In this document: one piece after another, positions 1 through 12,199 of the stretch
Numbering within the stretch: the stretch's first letter is position 1
Layout of the letters: each line of letters begins with the position of its first letter
Origin: Brachynemurus nebulosus
Lineage: Eukaryota; Arthropoda; Insecta; Neuroptera; Myrmeleontidae
Assembly (NCBI GenBank): GCA_035578155.1
Contig: JAPWDM010000001.1
Coordinates: forward strand, 90,471,576-90,535,575
Length of the DNA: 64,000 nucleotides
Direction of reading: 5' to 3'
Notes under the pieces: generated by a model
What the model saw: the letters and a program-made list of their open reading frames with translations, nothing else
Database searches by the model: none
What the model was told of the DNA's origin: nothing
Translations under genes and position numbers: made by a program

Positions 1-60
1 ATGGTAAAATACAATACGTTATTTTCGAGTCAACTTGTAAATATTAGCAATTTTATGAAG
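1..60 (+). CDS. Possible 3' part of a coding exon ending at a consensus splice donor
   Basis: Frame 1 is open for 20 codons from an ATG at base 1 to base 60 (begins MVKYNTLF, ends SNFMK). It is followed directly by GTAAGTAT, a perfect match to the donor consensus AAG|GTAAGT. The other two forward frames contain stops. If real, the exon may begin before the window. The product is not recognised and the stretch is very short, so chance is a serious alternative. Confidence 0.2.
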
Positions 61-229
61 GTAAGTATAATTACGTATACATAGGTACACATATTATATC
101 GAATAGATTCTTTAGAATATAATAAATTTTGTAAAGATAGGTAAATATGGCCTCCAAATAAGATGTAAAAGTATCTCCTCTATAATATTCTATTGACGCC
201 ATTATGTGAGTGAGTTTGTATAACTCTCT

Positions 230-520
230 TTACCCTTCGCCGCCCTTCTAAACTTGTAATGGCCACCCACCCACCTACCTATCTATCCCTGAGGGTTGTT
301 AGCGGCCACATCGGCGCATAGCAACACGCCCTTGCCCTAGCAACGGCTAGCCACTAGCCACGGACACGTATTGATCACGAAACCGACGACTAGAACAGAG
401 AGCGTCGTTCTCTCTGTTATTTTCATCCCTCCTGCACGTCGCTCACCCCGTTCTGTCACTGCCCCGTGTTTGCGTCACCCTCATGTGTGTACAACTGATC
501 ATCGTATGTGCGCCGTACGT
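230..520. promoter_or_regulatory. GC-richer, CpG-containing island with an X-box-like palindrome
   Basis: This stretch is clearly richer in G+C and CpG than its AT-rich surroundings and holds no (TA)n. At 331-344 it has CTTGCCCTAGCAAC, close to the imperfect palindrome bound by RFX factors (GTTGCC..GGYAAC), and another TAGCAAC half-site lies at 319-325. Insect promoters and 5' UTRs can look like this. No TATA box, initiator or transcript support can be assigned, so promoter function is inference. Confidence 0.22.
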
Positions 521-589
521 CCAGAAAACTAAAACTCTCGTAGAACACAGAGAAGAACCCTTCATCATCTCACAGATCTCACTGTTATA

Positions 590-835
590 TTACATACATA
601 CACACATTGTATATGTATATAGCTATGTATGTATGTATGTATGTATATTTATATATACATATATATATATATATGTATGTATGGATTATATAGGTACATA
701 CATACCTATGTGTATATTATTAGTATGTACATACATGCCATATACCCCCCCCCTCTCCCTCGCGGCACACCAAACCAACACATAGAAACATGTGTGCATA
801 TGTGTATGTGTGTGTGTGTGTGTGCTTACTTATTA
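590..835. repeat. Simple-repeat cluster (TATG, TA, TG)
   Basis: Short runs of TATG/TATA (about 617-685), scattered TACATA words and a (TG) run near 808-826. Short open frames here encode only Tyr/Val/Cys-rich low-complexity peptides and are not genes. Confidence 0.6.
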
Positions 836-859
836 CATGTTACGTATGACTAACTCGTG

Positions 860-1933
860 ATGGTCCTTGTTATAAATTCGGCTCACTTCACTCGACTACT
901 ACTTACTCGGTTATATTTCAATATTCTAACTACAGCACACACATCCACCGCTACTAGCTAGTTGCCGTCATTCAGCTCAACAAAATATGCTCGCCACACT
1001 CAAATGATGTGAAGCGGGAGCCGTACAAACATTTCAACATAGCGCTAACAACATTATTTATTTTACTTATTTTATTGTAAATTGTGCAAGTATAGTATAC
1101 ACGTACACTACTGTATTATATATTATATATGCATATATATCACAGTATAGTAAGTAGTACAGGATAGGCAATATAGCATAACACTAAAGTAATAGGTAAA
1201 TCTCTTTTTAGAAAATTGTATGGATAATTGTGATTTTTGTTTTAAACATATAAGTAATATATAGTATTGAACCACTAAACACTACAAAAATAAACAAAAT
1301 AATCTTCTATTAAAATGTGTAACGCAACATCTTTGCTTAATTACTTTATCTTTCCATCTTCAAATTTTCTTACAATATTGAATCTCCAGCCCCTAAACAT
1401 TAAATTTGTGCTTCAGTGATTTGCTTCACTATCACTTACAGTTAAAAATTTAACTGATATCAGTAGTTACAAGATTACCTTTTTATTTAGTTTACAATTT
1501 AATTCAATTATTATCTAAACGATTACTCATTTACACTAAATTATCATTCTTGCGCATAAAATCTTATATATATATTAGTGCCAAATGTGTATGCAAGTGA
1601 AATTATTGTTTATTCAGAATATTCAATAGTGCATTAACCAATTTTATTTTACAGAAAAACTAATAAATTATGCCTCCACAAAGCGACTACTCTTGTGATT
1701 TTACGAAAATTATTGTCACTGGGATTCAATTTCGTTAATTTTAACCTAGTTCTTTTTAACTGCCATGGAGTACAGGGGAAAATTTAACTGAAATACATTA
1801 TAAGGCTTAAAACCTTAAATAAAGAAGCTGACAACACAGTTGCAGGTTTTGCCCGTCGCATTTTTATTTAAAATGCTGAGAGGTGATGGTTGGGGTTAGT
1901 AACTGATAAGGGGCTGATATATAAGCATTTATA
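860..1933. other. No recognisable feature
   Basis: AT-rich non-coding DNA. A somewhat GC-richer patch lies at 880-1030; the remainder has short A/T runs and no open frame of note. Confidence 0.5.
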
Positions 1934-2182
1934 GATAAGAGCCAAAAATATGCCAAAGAAAAATTCCAGTAAAAACAATTAATTTAGTTCAATAGTTACA
2001 AAAAATCGAAATCTACTTTATGAATTTATGGGGTATGAATTTATAGGACTTTAGGACTATAGGACTTTATGAATTGGTGGGATAAGAGCCAAAAATATGC
2101 CAAAGAAAAATTCCAGTAAAAACAATTAATTTAGTTCAATAGTTACAAAAAATCGAAATCTACTTTATGAATTTATGGGGTA
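1934..2182 (+). repeat. Tandem direct duplication, about 102 bp repeated at 147-bp spacing
   Basis: The segment 1934-2035 recurs, as far as can be read, without change at 2081-2182, separated by a spacer with three small GGACTTTA/GGACTATA repeats. The near identity in otherwise diverged DNA indicates a recent local duplication or an assembly join. Confidence 0.85.
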
Positions 2183-2189
2183 GATGGGA

Positions 2190-3735
2190 GCATTTTTAAA
2201 GTTATTTGTCGGAAACAAAGTCATTGCAAATAAAAATTTATAAAAATTATATTTTATAAAATTTTTCGAAACGTTGCCGTCAGTTCCGGCTATGCTGAAA
2301 AGTTCATATTTCAAGATACCCCCACAGTTGGTGGGAGATCTTGATCTTTCTCACATATAGAATTATTTTGAACGTGTTTTTATTTCTTTAGTCCCAGTAA
2401 ATATAGCGATATTCAATGATTTAGCCAACGTATTATGTACATACGTACGTATATACCTTCATTTTCGTGCAAAAGGTCGAGATTCTGAATATTTCCATCC
2501 CAACTTTTACTTTTCTAGGTTCCTTAGATCTCAAAAGTTAGTATCCGGTGGAAACCGAATATGTTAAAATTGGAATTTTTACTCACTTTTCTTATTTACG
2601 CCCAAAAAAGTAAAAAATAAAAATAAAAATAATTATTTATTAGGCGATTACTTAAAAATTGTTATTAAAATTGTTGCTATGAGGGGGAAACATTAAATTC
2701 TAAGTTGTAAGTTATTTTTTTCTATCAATTAACAAATTTATTTAAAATTTAAAATAAATGAATAATTCTAGTAAATTTTAATAAAAATGATTTATGTCAA
2801 GGTTTACCGTATAAACAAGTATCTATCAATAAATATATTTGAAATATTTTATACGGAATAAAATGATGGATGGTCTGTTTATACACCGCGTGGCTTATGG
2901 ACAAAGGTCAGAGGAGGTTCATACCCACTGGTCAGTTAGTCTAATGGTAATGAAGGGGCGCGACCCTCTCGGGTCAATTGGCTGGCACGTCCTAAATATA
3001 CACAACACAAACATGGATGATACAGCGGGTCACTGGAAGGTACATTCGACACAGACAGACAACTTTTCATAATATGGAGAACAAACCTTCGTACAATATC
3101 TGCATGAATTTGACAATGATAGTAGGTACACAGAAAAAAGGTTTTATATTTGAATGAGTCTATTTTTAAATAAATAAAAAATTCTGATTTATATCTATTC
3201 TAATTTTGGGATGGATTAAAAACTGGTTTTGTGATGATTTTTAAATAATTGAAAATGATAAAAACTTATTTAAATTTTTTTTTAAATTTATAGAATATAT
3301 TTTGTTTAATTAAATTTTGTCATATATAACATTTTGCATTGAAAGAACCAAACCATATAAGAATAATTTTTACTTGCAGTTTTCCAATTTAAGATAATTT
3401 AAAAAAAAAATTATAAGTTTCAGGTGTGATTTCCAAAATCTTTATTAGTTTCAGTTTTGTTATTGCAATTAAATACTTAATCAAAATATACATAATAACT
3501 GTATTCGCATATCTTTGTATATTTAGTCTAAAGAGATTAGTTTTTAATCATAAACCAAAGTTTGCAAATGAAAAATTTTGAAGCACCATAAAACAGTTAT
3601 TTAAATCAGATGCATAGCAATAAATATTTTATTATCTACTCATCTTAAAATTTCGGAGCATAATGTAAATGTGTCTTTTTTTATACGGAGTACTTGAACT
3701 TATGTTTAAAATTATTTCTTTTCGTAATAATCCGT
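2190..3735. other. Mostly featureless AT-rich DNA with one GC-richer patch
   Basis: No repeat end or gene is recognised. Bases 2860-3070 are richer in GC than the flanks and are open for 78 codons, but the peptide matches no family known to me and has no splice context, so it is not called as a gene. Confidence 0.4.
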
Positions 3736-3737
3736 TA

Positions 3738-3898
3738 CAGCTCAACCAACATAAGGTTGCTGATCAAAGTTGTACGCGCAGTAGACAAACACAACTTCTA
3801 TCACACTTTTATGCATATATGTATGTTATATGTTTAATTCTTGTTGTCGCAATCTTTCATTTGCGCATCTGACCGGCAACCTTATGTTAGTTGAGCTG
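3738..3898. mobile_element. Small MITE with ~23-bp terminal inverted repeats
   Basis: The left end CAGCTCAACCAACATAAGG is matched in inverse at the right end (CCTTATGTTAGTTGAGCTG) over about 23 bp with one mismatch. The 161-bp body is non-coding. No target duplication is evident, so the superfamily is not assigned. Confidence 0.7.
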
Positions 3899-4267
3899 AT
3901 TTGGGTATAGAAATACTATCTATTGTAGGACATGTGATTAACAGTATTAAAATAAGATGGATTTTTAAAATACGAATGTCATACATAAGCCGATAAAATT
4001 AAAACATAAGAGAGATTTGCATAAAAGTGATAAAAGTAAGCAATGGATTTTTGAAGTTATAACAACTTTAGTATACGCCCATTTAATTATTTATTTATTT
4101 ATTACCTTACATCGAGAGTATTGCAATAAAATGTTAGGTATAAAATTTTTTTCATAGCCTTATTATAGGAATCCATTAATTAAATCAAAATCAAACCAAA
4201 GTTATATATTAAAAAAAAAATATTGTTTTTTGAATTTATATTCATACTAAAGATTAAAGACAAGAGT

Positions 4268-4305
4268 TGGATACAGAGCGGGCGAAGCCGCGGGTCACAG
4301 CTAGT
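4268..4305 (-). repeat. Dispersed 'TACTAGCTG..CCCGCGGCTTCGCC' repeat fragment
   Basis: On the minus strand this reads TACTAGCTGTGACCCGCGGC followed by TTCGCCCGC, a motif seen very widely in insect genomes at the ends of dispersed retro-/Helitron-like repeats. Related versions occur at 28775-28812 (minus) and 51371-51402 (plus). The parent element is not certain. Confidence 0.5.
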
Positions 4306-4663
4306 ACAAAATAAACTATCGAGATTTGAACATTTTATGACTCTATCTATTAATAATTTAGATTCAATATAAAGTAGTTTTTCTATTTGCATTTCTAATA
4401 ATTAATTTGAAAATTCGAAAGCCTATAGTTGAGAAAATAGATGCAATACTTTTTTTATTCAAGCGAGATTAAAACCCATTAAAGTATAATTGCTATAATG
4501 TACAACAGACTATTTTAATTGGTTGAATATTCCAACTCAAAAAAAATTGATTTAGGTAATTCTATTTTCTTTTATTTGATAATTCATGAATTTGTCCAAC
4601 ATTATTCAAAACTTTTTGGCAGCTCATTTGTTTTAGAATTATTTTTAACATAAACCTCTATAC

Positions 4664-6316
4664 CAGGGCTGGCCACTAACTTTACCTTTGGGAGCCGCAA
4701 ACCCATGAAGCCGATTCGGAGTGAGCCAAGCCATTCTGAGATTTATGGTTCACACAATGAACACACTTTTTACATTTTTATGAAACTAAGAATATTTATG
4801 ACATGAGAATGAAAAATTTATGTAATATGTAAACATACTTTGTTTTAGTTAGTACATGCACCTAGGTACTTAAAACTTAATTTTGAGATGTACTTTTTCT
4901 TGTGTTCATTTTGGCCGCGAGCTGTTTGAAATCTGGCTTATAACTGGTGAGCGCAGTTCGCACGAGTTCAGTTAAGTGTTAATCAATTAGTTCAGATCAA
5001 TGCTTGGATTTAATAAGCTTCATTGTTGAATACAAAGACTCATAGGCATAAGTAGTTCCAAAAATTGAAATAAGTCTCTTAGCATATTGTTTTGCTAGTG
5101 GATATTTCTCTGCTGGAACGTTTTCCCAAAATTTAACGCTTTGTCTTCCTACAGTTCAAGTATTTCTAACTCTATTGCTGCTATATTCTTTGTTATTGGA
5201 TATGAAAGGGGACAGCCGTCACTTACAACAGCAACAGCAAAAGGGTTATCTAGGAAGGAAAAAGAAGGTTTCAGTTTTCTCAAATCAGTGAATCTGTCAT
5301 TGATTTCTTCAGCAAGACCGATCAGTTTACACAAATAACCTTTTATTTCAATCTGGACGTCATCGTCAATAAGGCTTTCAGAAGTTTTCTTTAAACATTT
5401 GAAATGAGCGAACGTTTTGGTTTCAAGATCTCTCTAAAAAAGCCTCAATTTGTTATGAAAGCTAAATACACTCTGTGATAAATCATAAATAAGCTTTTCC
5501 CTACCTTGTAGTGACATGTTCAGCTGCTGCAAATACTAAACATCATCTCTAAAAAAAACTTAAATCTAACAACCACTGTAGGTCACCAAGTTCAGGGAAA
5601 CATTTTCCCTTTTCTTGCATAAATTGTTTAATGGGTTCAAGCAACTGAAAAAATCTGCCAAGAATACTAAGATACATCATCAGGAAGGTCGTCATTATCC
5701 AGTTCTTCTATGAAGAATTTGAATTGTCTGTGTGTTTTAGCACTTGAACGAATGTAGTTTACAATTTTAAAAACTACTTGCATAACTTGTGGGTATTGGA
5801 AATATTTTGCTGCTAGATGTTCTCTGTAAATGATACAATGTACATGTACAAAAGGAGGGTATCATTTGTCAGCATTTAAAAGTCCAATAAATCCTTGTTT
5901 GTTCCTTGTCATTGACGGTGCACCGACCAGCAGCAATGCTGCCAATATTCTCGATAGGCACTAATTTTTTTTTTTAAACATCAACCTTCTTTAATGATTC
6001 AGGGCTTCTTTAATGTCATAACCACAAGTAGTATCCTTCAATGCAACTAGGTCTAAGAACTCTTCCATGATTTCAAAGTTTTTGATACATATCTCACAAA
6101 TATTGCTAACCGTGGTTTATCTTTAACATCGGTAGACTCGTCCAAGGCTAGGCTCGTTAAAAAAGATCGTTATTTGATTTTTTTGCGAGAAATTTTAGAT
6201 TTTTTTCTAATTTAAAAGAGACCTATCAAAACAAATTTTCGAGAAGCATTAAAGAGCCGCACAAGATCGACTCGCGAGCCGCAAGCGGCTCTCGAGCCAC
6301 GTTATGGCCACCCCTG
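4664..6316 (-). mobile_element. hAT DNA transposon, full-length but inactive
   Basis: The ends CAGGGCTGGCCACTAAC (4664) and, in inverse, CAGGGGTGGCCATAAC (ending 6316) form the terminal inverted repeats. A perfect 8-bp target duplication CTCTATAC flanks the element (4656-4663 and 6317-6324), the diagnostic hAT length. At 1653 bp it is almost filled by one decayed transposase on the minus strand. The intact duplication makes the boundaries near certain. Confidence 0.95.
4925..6240 (-). pseudogene. hAT transposase pseudogene, GTF2IRD2/ZBED5-like type
   Basis: Read on the minus strand, the conserved blocks appear in the correct order across several frames: ALDESTDV (the first acidic motif) near 6150, a block reading LVGAPSM near 5915 where the family has TDGAPSM, then HCIIYREHLAAKYF, KTHRQFKFFIEELDNDDLP, LNMSLQGREKLIYDLSQSV, NDRFTDL..NPF, and the C-terminal dimerisation block with FGTTYAYES and LTSYKPDF. 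Stops and frameshifts break the frame, and the second catalytic Asp is replaced by Val. The order is that of hAT transposases related to GTF2IRD2, ZBED5 and EPM2AIP1, which cut and paste DNA in the nucleus. It cannot encode an active protein. The longest intact stretch is 5149-5334. Confidence 0.92.
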
Positions 6317-6718
6317 CTCTATACTTTAATTGACAGGTAAATCTGTAGGGCTGGAAGCTCAAAAATTTAAAGAAAGAAATTGTTATGAATAGAAGAAGTA
6401 GTATTTTTGCTAGCGTTAAAAAGACTGTTTTAATTTTTTAAAATATATATACCTATCTACTTTCAGTGGTGATTTTAGCGAGTAGGTCGGGTAGGCCCAG
6501 GACTACATAAAAATTTTGAAAAATAAAAAAAATATTAAAAAAATAAATTAGCATTAATTTTTTTTTTTTTACTCCCGACAAGAGTTCTGTAATTTACAAA
6601 TGTAACTTACATTTACTAGTATTAGGTAACAGTATCGGTAAGTGCATGAAAATACACGAACATACAAAAAAAATATTTCACGTTCTTTGACGATGGAACT
6701 GTAATATATGAATATATG

Positions 6719-6905
6719 ACAATCGCTACCACTGACAATCGCCCCCAACTGAAAAAGTGCGACAATCGCCACAAACCCATAAATTTGTATATACCTGGCT
6801 CTATATGACTCATTATATTTGACCAGTTGTTAATCACCACCAGTGACAATCGCCACCAGTATATTAGCTTGTTTGTACCTGGCCGTGTGACTGATTGCGT
6901 TTACA
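6719..6905. repeat. Diverged ~84-bp direct duplication with GACAATCGCCAC words
   Basis: GACAATCGCCAC occurs at 6761 and 6845, each followed by a TACCTGGC(C/T) word and a TGACT word; degenerate copies GACAATCGC lie at 6719 and 6734. No protein or known element is apparent. Confidence 0.5.
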
Positions 6906-9900
6906 TTTAACAGGTAGATGTTAAAAGTAAAAGAAATAAAATTTTATAAGCCAGTTTTACAAGAGAAAAAAATATGTAAATGAACAGTAAAAATTTAGTC
7001 GTATTTAACATACTGAAAATACCGTCTTTCACTTATTATTAATCTGTGTTTCATAGTGTTTATGTCATCATTTAGCCGCTACACCGGTGCTTTTACTTAG
7101 TCCAAAGCCTGCATAAGTGTGATAGGAATGGCATAAGTCTACACAATTATTTAAAAGTTTAAAGCACGACGTCGACGTATAGTAAACCTGCTACGGTGAT
7201 AATACGGTGTGTACGGTATGTAAGAAAAACAAATATAAAGATTCCACTAAATTAATTTTTATCTAACTTACGTCTATAGTAATTAACATTATTTTACCTG
7301 GCCGAGTGCAGTTATCTTGCACCCAATAATGGCTAATAATTTCAAACCTATTCAAAATAAAAATTCTAAAATTTCCTCTGCCTATTTTGATTTATACAAA
7401 GTTTATGTAATTTAAGATGAAATCATTTTATAAGATGCTAATAGTTTTAGCGCATTTCCTACTGATGTATTTCACCTAATGTTATGATTTTTCACCATTA
7501 GAAAGTAGACCAGTCTATCATATAATTTTTGTAATTATTTTTAACTCTTAAATTAGATTTAATCATTTTTTCTTTGGAAATATTGCAAATATTTATTGTA
7601 GTCTATCGTAGATCACAAAAAAGAAAATAAGAAAGAAGAACAATAAATTTAAGGGAAAAAAAATTAATATATTTTTTTAATAAACTATAAACAATAGAAA
7701 GTCTATGTATTATAAAATGGGTAAATTGAAATTGTTACCGCCATCATAATATAATACATAACCTCAAATTTAAATGTCATTAAATTTAATAAAGAAGAAT
7801 AACTAAATCCATTTCATATTAAAAGAAATATGGTTCTCTCACTCGTTTTGATGTGTATAAGGAGCGACAGCAAATATTACACGTCTACGTTTGTAGCGTG
7901 GAGAAGAAAAGCGTGGTGCATTTTTACAGCTGATATAATTTGTAATGAATTTTAAAGAGATGGTAGAAACGTGCTTGGACTTTAAAAAGAACTTAATATG
8001 TACTATATATATGTATATATGTGTGTGTGTGTACCACGGCACCTACAGTAGCTACTACTATTACTACTATATTTATATGTATCTTTGTCATCGCCGATCA
8101 AATATTAAACGCGAGAGAGAATTTTATATCATTTACGTGTATTTTTTTATCTATTTAGACTTTCTTAAGTGACATGTTATTCATTCATTTATTTATTTAT
8201 TTATAGGTGGGCATATCATCTAATTTTATAATGCCTACTAGGTACTTACATAATAATTTTTAAATATACTTAATTTTTTCTATACTTAAACGCAATATAC
8301 AAAGTACTCGTAACGAAGTAACGAAGTAATCAGTTACTTATTTAGGCTATCCATACGTTTAAGTATTAACATTCTTGTCCCGTTGTTCCGACAGACTTTT
8401 TTGGGATCGGGATTTGTCCCGGTTTCTTAAAGTGGTTATTATCAGGTGTACAATTTTTGGTTAACCCAATTTTTCATTCTGAAGTAGCAAGTAGCACGAT
8501 ATAGTTCAGTACGTATCGCACTAAAACGACCAATTGTGTATTTTGGTGGATAGGTTTTTTCTTTTTCGGCGATTCTTAGAGTAGTTTTCCATGCGTGTAA
8601 TACTGAGTTTTCAGAACTGGTTGTTTTATAGATCGGTCACATATTTGAGGATAAAGTTGAAATTAATTTTGCGGTTACTATCGTAACTGGCGAACATTTT
8701 TCAAAGTCTCTTAATAAATAATTTAATTATCTACAATTTTTATCAATAACTTCTTTTAATTTCAAATATTATATTCTCTCATCAAAGAAAGTAACATAGG
8801 GGGGAAAGGTACCTGACCAGTTATCAAGAGATCCTGCTTTAAAGTCCCAGCCAATCCAGTTTGATCATTTTTCAACCACTATGACTGTAATTTTTAATTA
8901 ATTATTTCTTTACGAAAAATAAACAAATAATATTAACTAAATTAGGAGCTGAAAGTGGTCAAATAACTTATTCTACAAAAAATAATTTCTTTTTATATCG
9001 CTTTAAGTTCGTGGTTGCATAAAAGTTAACAAACAAGTCAAGATTTAAAGAACTGTTCAATTCAAAATTCCATATCAAGATGAACTAAAAAAGTCGGCTT
9101 TCCGTTTTCTATTTTTAGCTTGCGTCCCGGTTTTATCAGCTTAAACAGTTAAAGTAAGTTAATTTGTGTCTTAGTTTACAAAACTGCATTGCATGTTTAG
9201 CACAGTTTTCTGTAATCAACTAAATATCTGATTGGCTACAAAAAAAACGTGAAATTTTTTTTAAGTTCGACCCATATTTACCTATACATACTTAGTTATT
9301 TTGCTGCAAATGATATAAACTGAGAAATAAAGGGATTCTCACAGCAGTTACTTTTTTTATAAAATTTTAAACAAAATTATACTAAAAAATACATTTGTTG
9401 ATATTTATAATAATTAATGTAAACAAGCTTTGTATATAGATTACGCCCTCATGTTGGCCTCATGAGAAAATATTCAATGTTTCATATGCTGGAAGAGTAA
9501 CAGTAGGCGTTGAGGAAAGGAGAGCAACAAGCATTTACGTACATGTATAATTAAAATTCTTAAGAAAAAGTCACGTAGTTAATAGTAATTTCACTTTAAA
9601 GTGTTGGCGAATTTTCCCTGTTTGTTTATTTTTATTTTTCTGTTGTCTTTGGAAGTATAAAGTCAAGTTTAATAGTAAGTATATTAATTTTCTTTTAACC
9701 ATAGATGTAATGATAATCTATGTAGTTCAATAAATCAAAATTTAAATTAAGCTAGTTTTTAAAGTACATAAAAAAAAGAAATTGTACCATTGTAGTATAC
9801 GAATAAATAAATAATATGTAATACCCAGAAGTAACTGAATAAATTTAAATAAAGTTGTACAATGTATATAGGGTACACTTCAATTGCGTCAGCAGCATAT

Positions 9901-10242
9901 TCAATATTTATAGTAAACCAATAATAATAAGCTGGCACAGCAGGCGTCTCCAAGTTAGCCAATGGTCAATTTACTTTTAATATGAATGTAGTCAAAGAGA
10001 ATTAAGAAATATTTCGTGGGTCAGCACCATTGTTAAAAAGCTTTCTAATTTGTGTACGTGAACCATAAATAATTTAGATTTATATTGACCAAATTTGTAA
10101 GCTTCAGTAAATATTATATAATTTTTAAGTTTACTAGTAAGGTAGGTACACTTAATCACAATTAGATTGTGTTATTGAATTACTGCGATTAAAATTCCAT
10201 ACTCTTACAGCTTAGTAAATAAGTTTTACATTTTTATATTAA
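6906..10242. other. Long AT-rich stretch without identifiable genes
   Basis: Contains only short low-complexity open frames and a short TA/TG run near 8005-8030. TACCTGGCCG recurs near 7297. CCCGGTTT/TCCCGG words near 8400 and 9125 may be old element ends but no matched pair was found. Confidence 0.4.
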
Positions 10243-10265
10243 TAATTGAAGACATGAGTGGATGA

Positions 10266-11952
10266 CAGTGGCGTAGCGAGGGGGGTGCAAGGGGGTCTAT
10301 CATGCACCGGGCGCAACTCGCAGAGGGGCGCCAAATATGCACCAAAGAAGTGCCAAATATTAACTATAGGGTTGGTTCACATCAAATCAACCAATGCTCA
10401 AAACCTTATGTCTTCAGATCATTATAATATTTATTTTATATGATAGTACTTGCTTTGAAGATAACGAATATAAATTTTTATCTTTTTATTACCATTATTT
10501 TTATACTAGTTATAACAATTTTTAAAATCCAATAACCGCAATTTTTCGGAGCGCTTTGAAATATTTAAACACATGTAGCTCAAAAGCTATTTACCCTAGA
10601 AAGTAGAAACTGGTACCATTAATTTCAGAATTAAAAGGGCTTTAATTTGACATATAACGTGATAATGCAATTCCAATTTAACCCTTTCTCCACAAACTAA
10701 AAAAATAATATTTATAAAAAATCCAAAATCGGAATTTTTAATTTTTTTGAAAAAATAAATGTTATACCCAACCTCTTAAGTAAGTTGTATACAAAGTTTC
10801 ATGATGGTATTCCAATGGTAACACACTAAAATAATTTTTATTCTGAATTAAGACGTATGGAAATCTGGTACATTTAGTACAGTATATGTTACTAACAAGG
10901 AAAGATCCCAAGGACGGACCAATCGATTTTGTAGAAATTTGAATAAGTTGTAGAACACTAAAAAATAAGCGACACGTATTTTTTTTTTTATTTGTAGAAA
11001 AACCATTTGAAGGGGTGAAATCGCTCTTCAAAAATTGGGGTAAAATTTAATTTTTCAAATATCTCGAAAACAGTAAGAAATAGGAAGAGATAGAATAAAA
11101 GTTTAAATTGACGATATTGCTCTTTTTTAAAGAGCGATCTATTGATATGCAATTTATTCAAATTACACCAACAGGGGTAGTTGGGGGTTAAAATTAGGGG
11201 GTTAATTTTGCGAAAGGAGGTTAAATCGACCTGTTTTTGTTCAATTTTCTAATATTAAATTTAGGAGTAGTTAATTAGGGGGTGACTGTGTCGACATAAT
11301 CGTACTATTTGAGTTATTTAAAACTTCTTTTTTTATGGAAAATAGTTTAATGGTATCAGTTTCAACTTTCTAGGGCAAATAGTTTTTGAGCTACATGTGT
11401 TTAAATATTTCAAAGAGCTCCGAAAAATTGAGGTTTTTGTTTTTTTTAAAAATTGTTATAACTCAAATATGAATATTCGAAAAAAATATAAAACTTGGTA
11501 TTTTTGGCTACACTGATTGGAAGAAACTATTTACCCAATATCAGGCATTTTAAGAACATTGATGTTTAAAATCATGTTTTTATTGGTTGATTTGATATGG
11601 ACTAACCCTATACGTGTTTCTGGTAGGAATGGGGGCGTCAATAAAGTATCACGCCCCGGGCGCCAGTTATGTTCACTATGCCACTGGTGAAAGTGTAGGG
11701 AAATTGCGAAATTTCATCCAGGTTATGACTTCAAATATATAGACACACAAACAAAGAACTCTTGAGCAAAAAAAAAGGCGGTCAAGGCAGCTTTTAGGAA
11801 AAATTTTAAAATACAAATTTACGAGAAAGATTTTTTTTCGAAATTTTAAATACACCGTTCCACAACTTAAAATTTTTCAAATTTTAGAAATAAAGGGGGG
11901 GCGCAAATAAAGTTTCACGCACCGGGCGCCAGTTATGCTCGCTACGCCTCTG
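10266..11952. mobile_element. Non-autonomous hAT element inserted in the outer MITE
   Basis: Starts CAGTGGCGTAGCGAGG and ends, in inverse, CAGAGGCGTAGCGAGC. It is flanked by a perfect 8-bp duplication GTGGATGA (10258-10265 and 11953-11960). A second, homologous 3' end (about 60 bp, ending ..ATGCCACTG) lies internally at 11632-11686, showing a nested or tandemly duplicated tail. No transposase is visible. Confidence 0.92.
10369..11608. mobile_element. Foldback element inside the hAT, ~1.24 kb
   Basis: The ends GGGTTGGTTCACATCAAATC (10369) and the inverse of 11589-11608 match. The inverted arms extend about 270 bp each: for example 10545-10620 pairs with 11350-11430, sharing an AATATTTAAACACATGTAGC block. 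TATA lies on both sides (10365-10368, 11609-11612) and could be a target duplication. No coding capacity is seen. Superfamily unassigned. Confidence 0.85.
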
Positions 11953-12199
11953 GTGGATGAAGGTGTTATACGTAACATTTTTATAATTTTACAGTAGAAG
12001 CGTTTGTAAGTTTTTATTTACATATACTTCTCATGCAATAGCACATGTTTATTATTGAATTTCTACAAAACTATTGGACCTAATGAAACCAAATTTTAAT
12101 ATATGATACCTCAGCATAGAATATTTCAAAATTTGGCACAAAATGAATTTTTGAAAAAATGTTACATAACACCTTCATCCACTCATGTCTTCAATTAAT

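Larger units (their letters stand above)
10243..12197. mobile_element. Outer MITE split by a hAT element
   Basis: The left part (10243-10265) reads TAATTGAAGACATGAGTGGA and is matched in inverse by the right end (to 12197). The inverse homology continues on the far side of the insertion: 11961 onward (AGGTGTTATACGTAACATTT) pairs with 12145-12178. Removing the inserted hAT and one copy of its duplication leaves a MITE of about 260 bp. Confidence 0.8.

Noticed and set aside
2839..3072. 78-codon frame in a GC-richer patch
   Set aside because: No homology recognised and no supporting signals; kept only as a note in the stretch description.
6474..6520. CAGTGGTGATTTTAGCGAG as a hAT end
   Set aside because: No matching inverse end or 8-bp duplication was found nearby.
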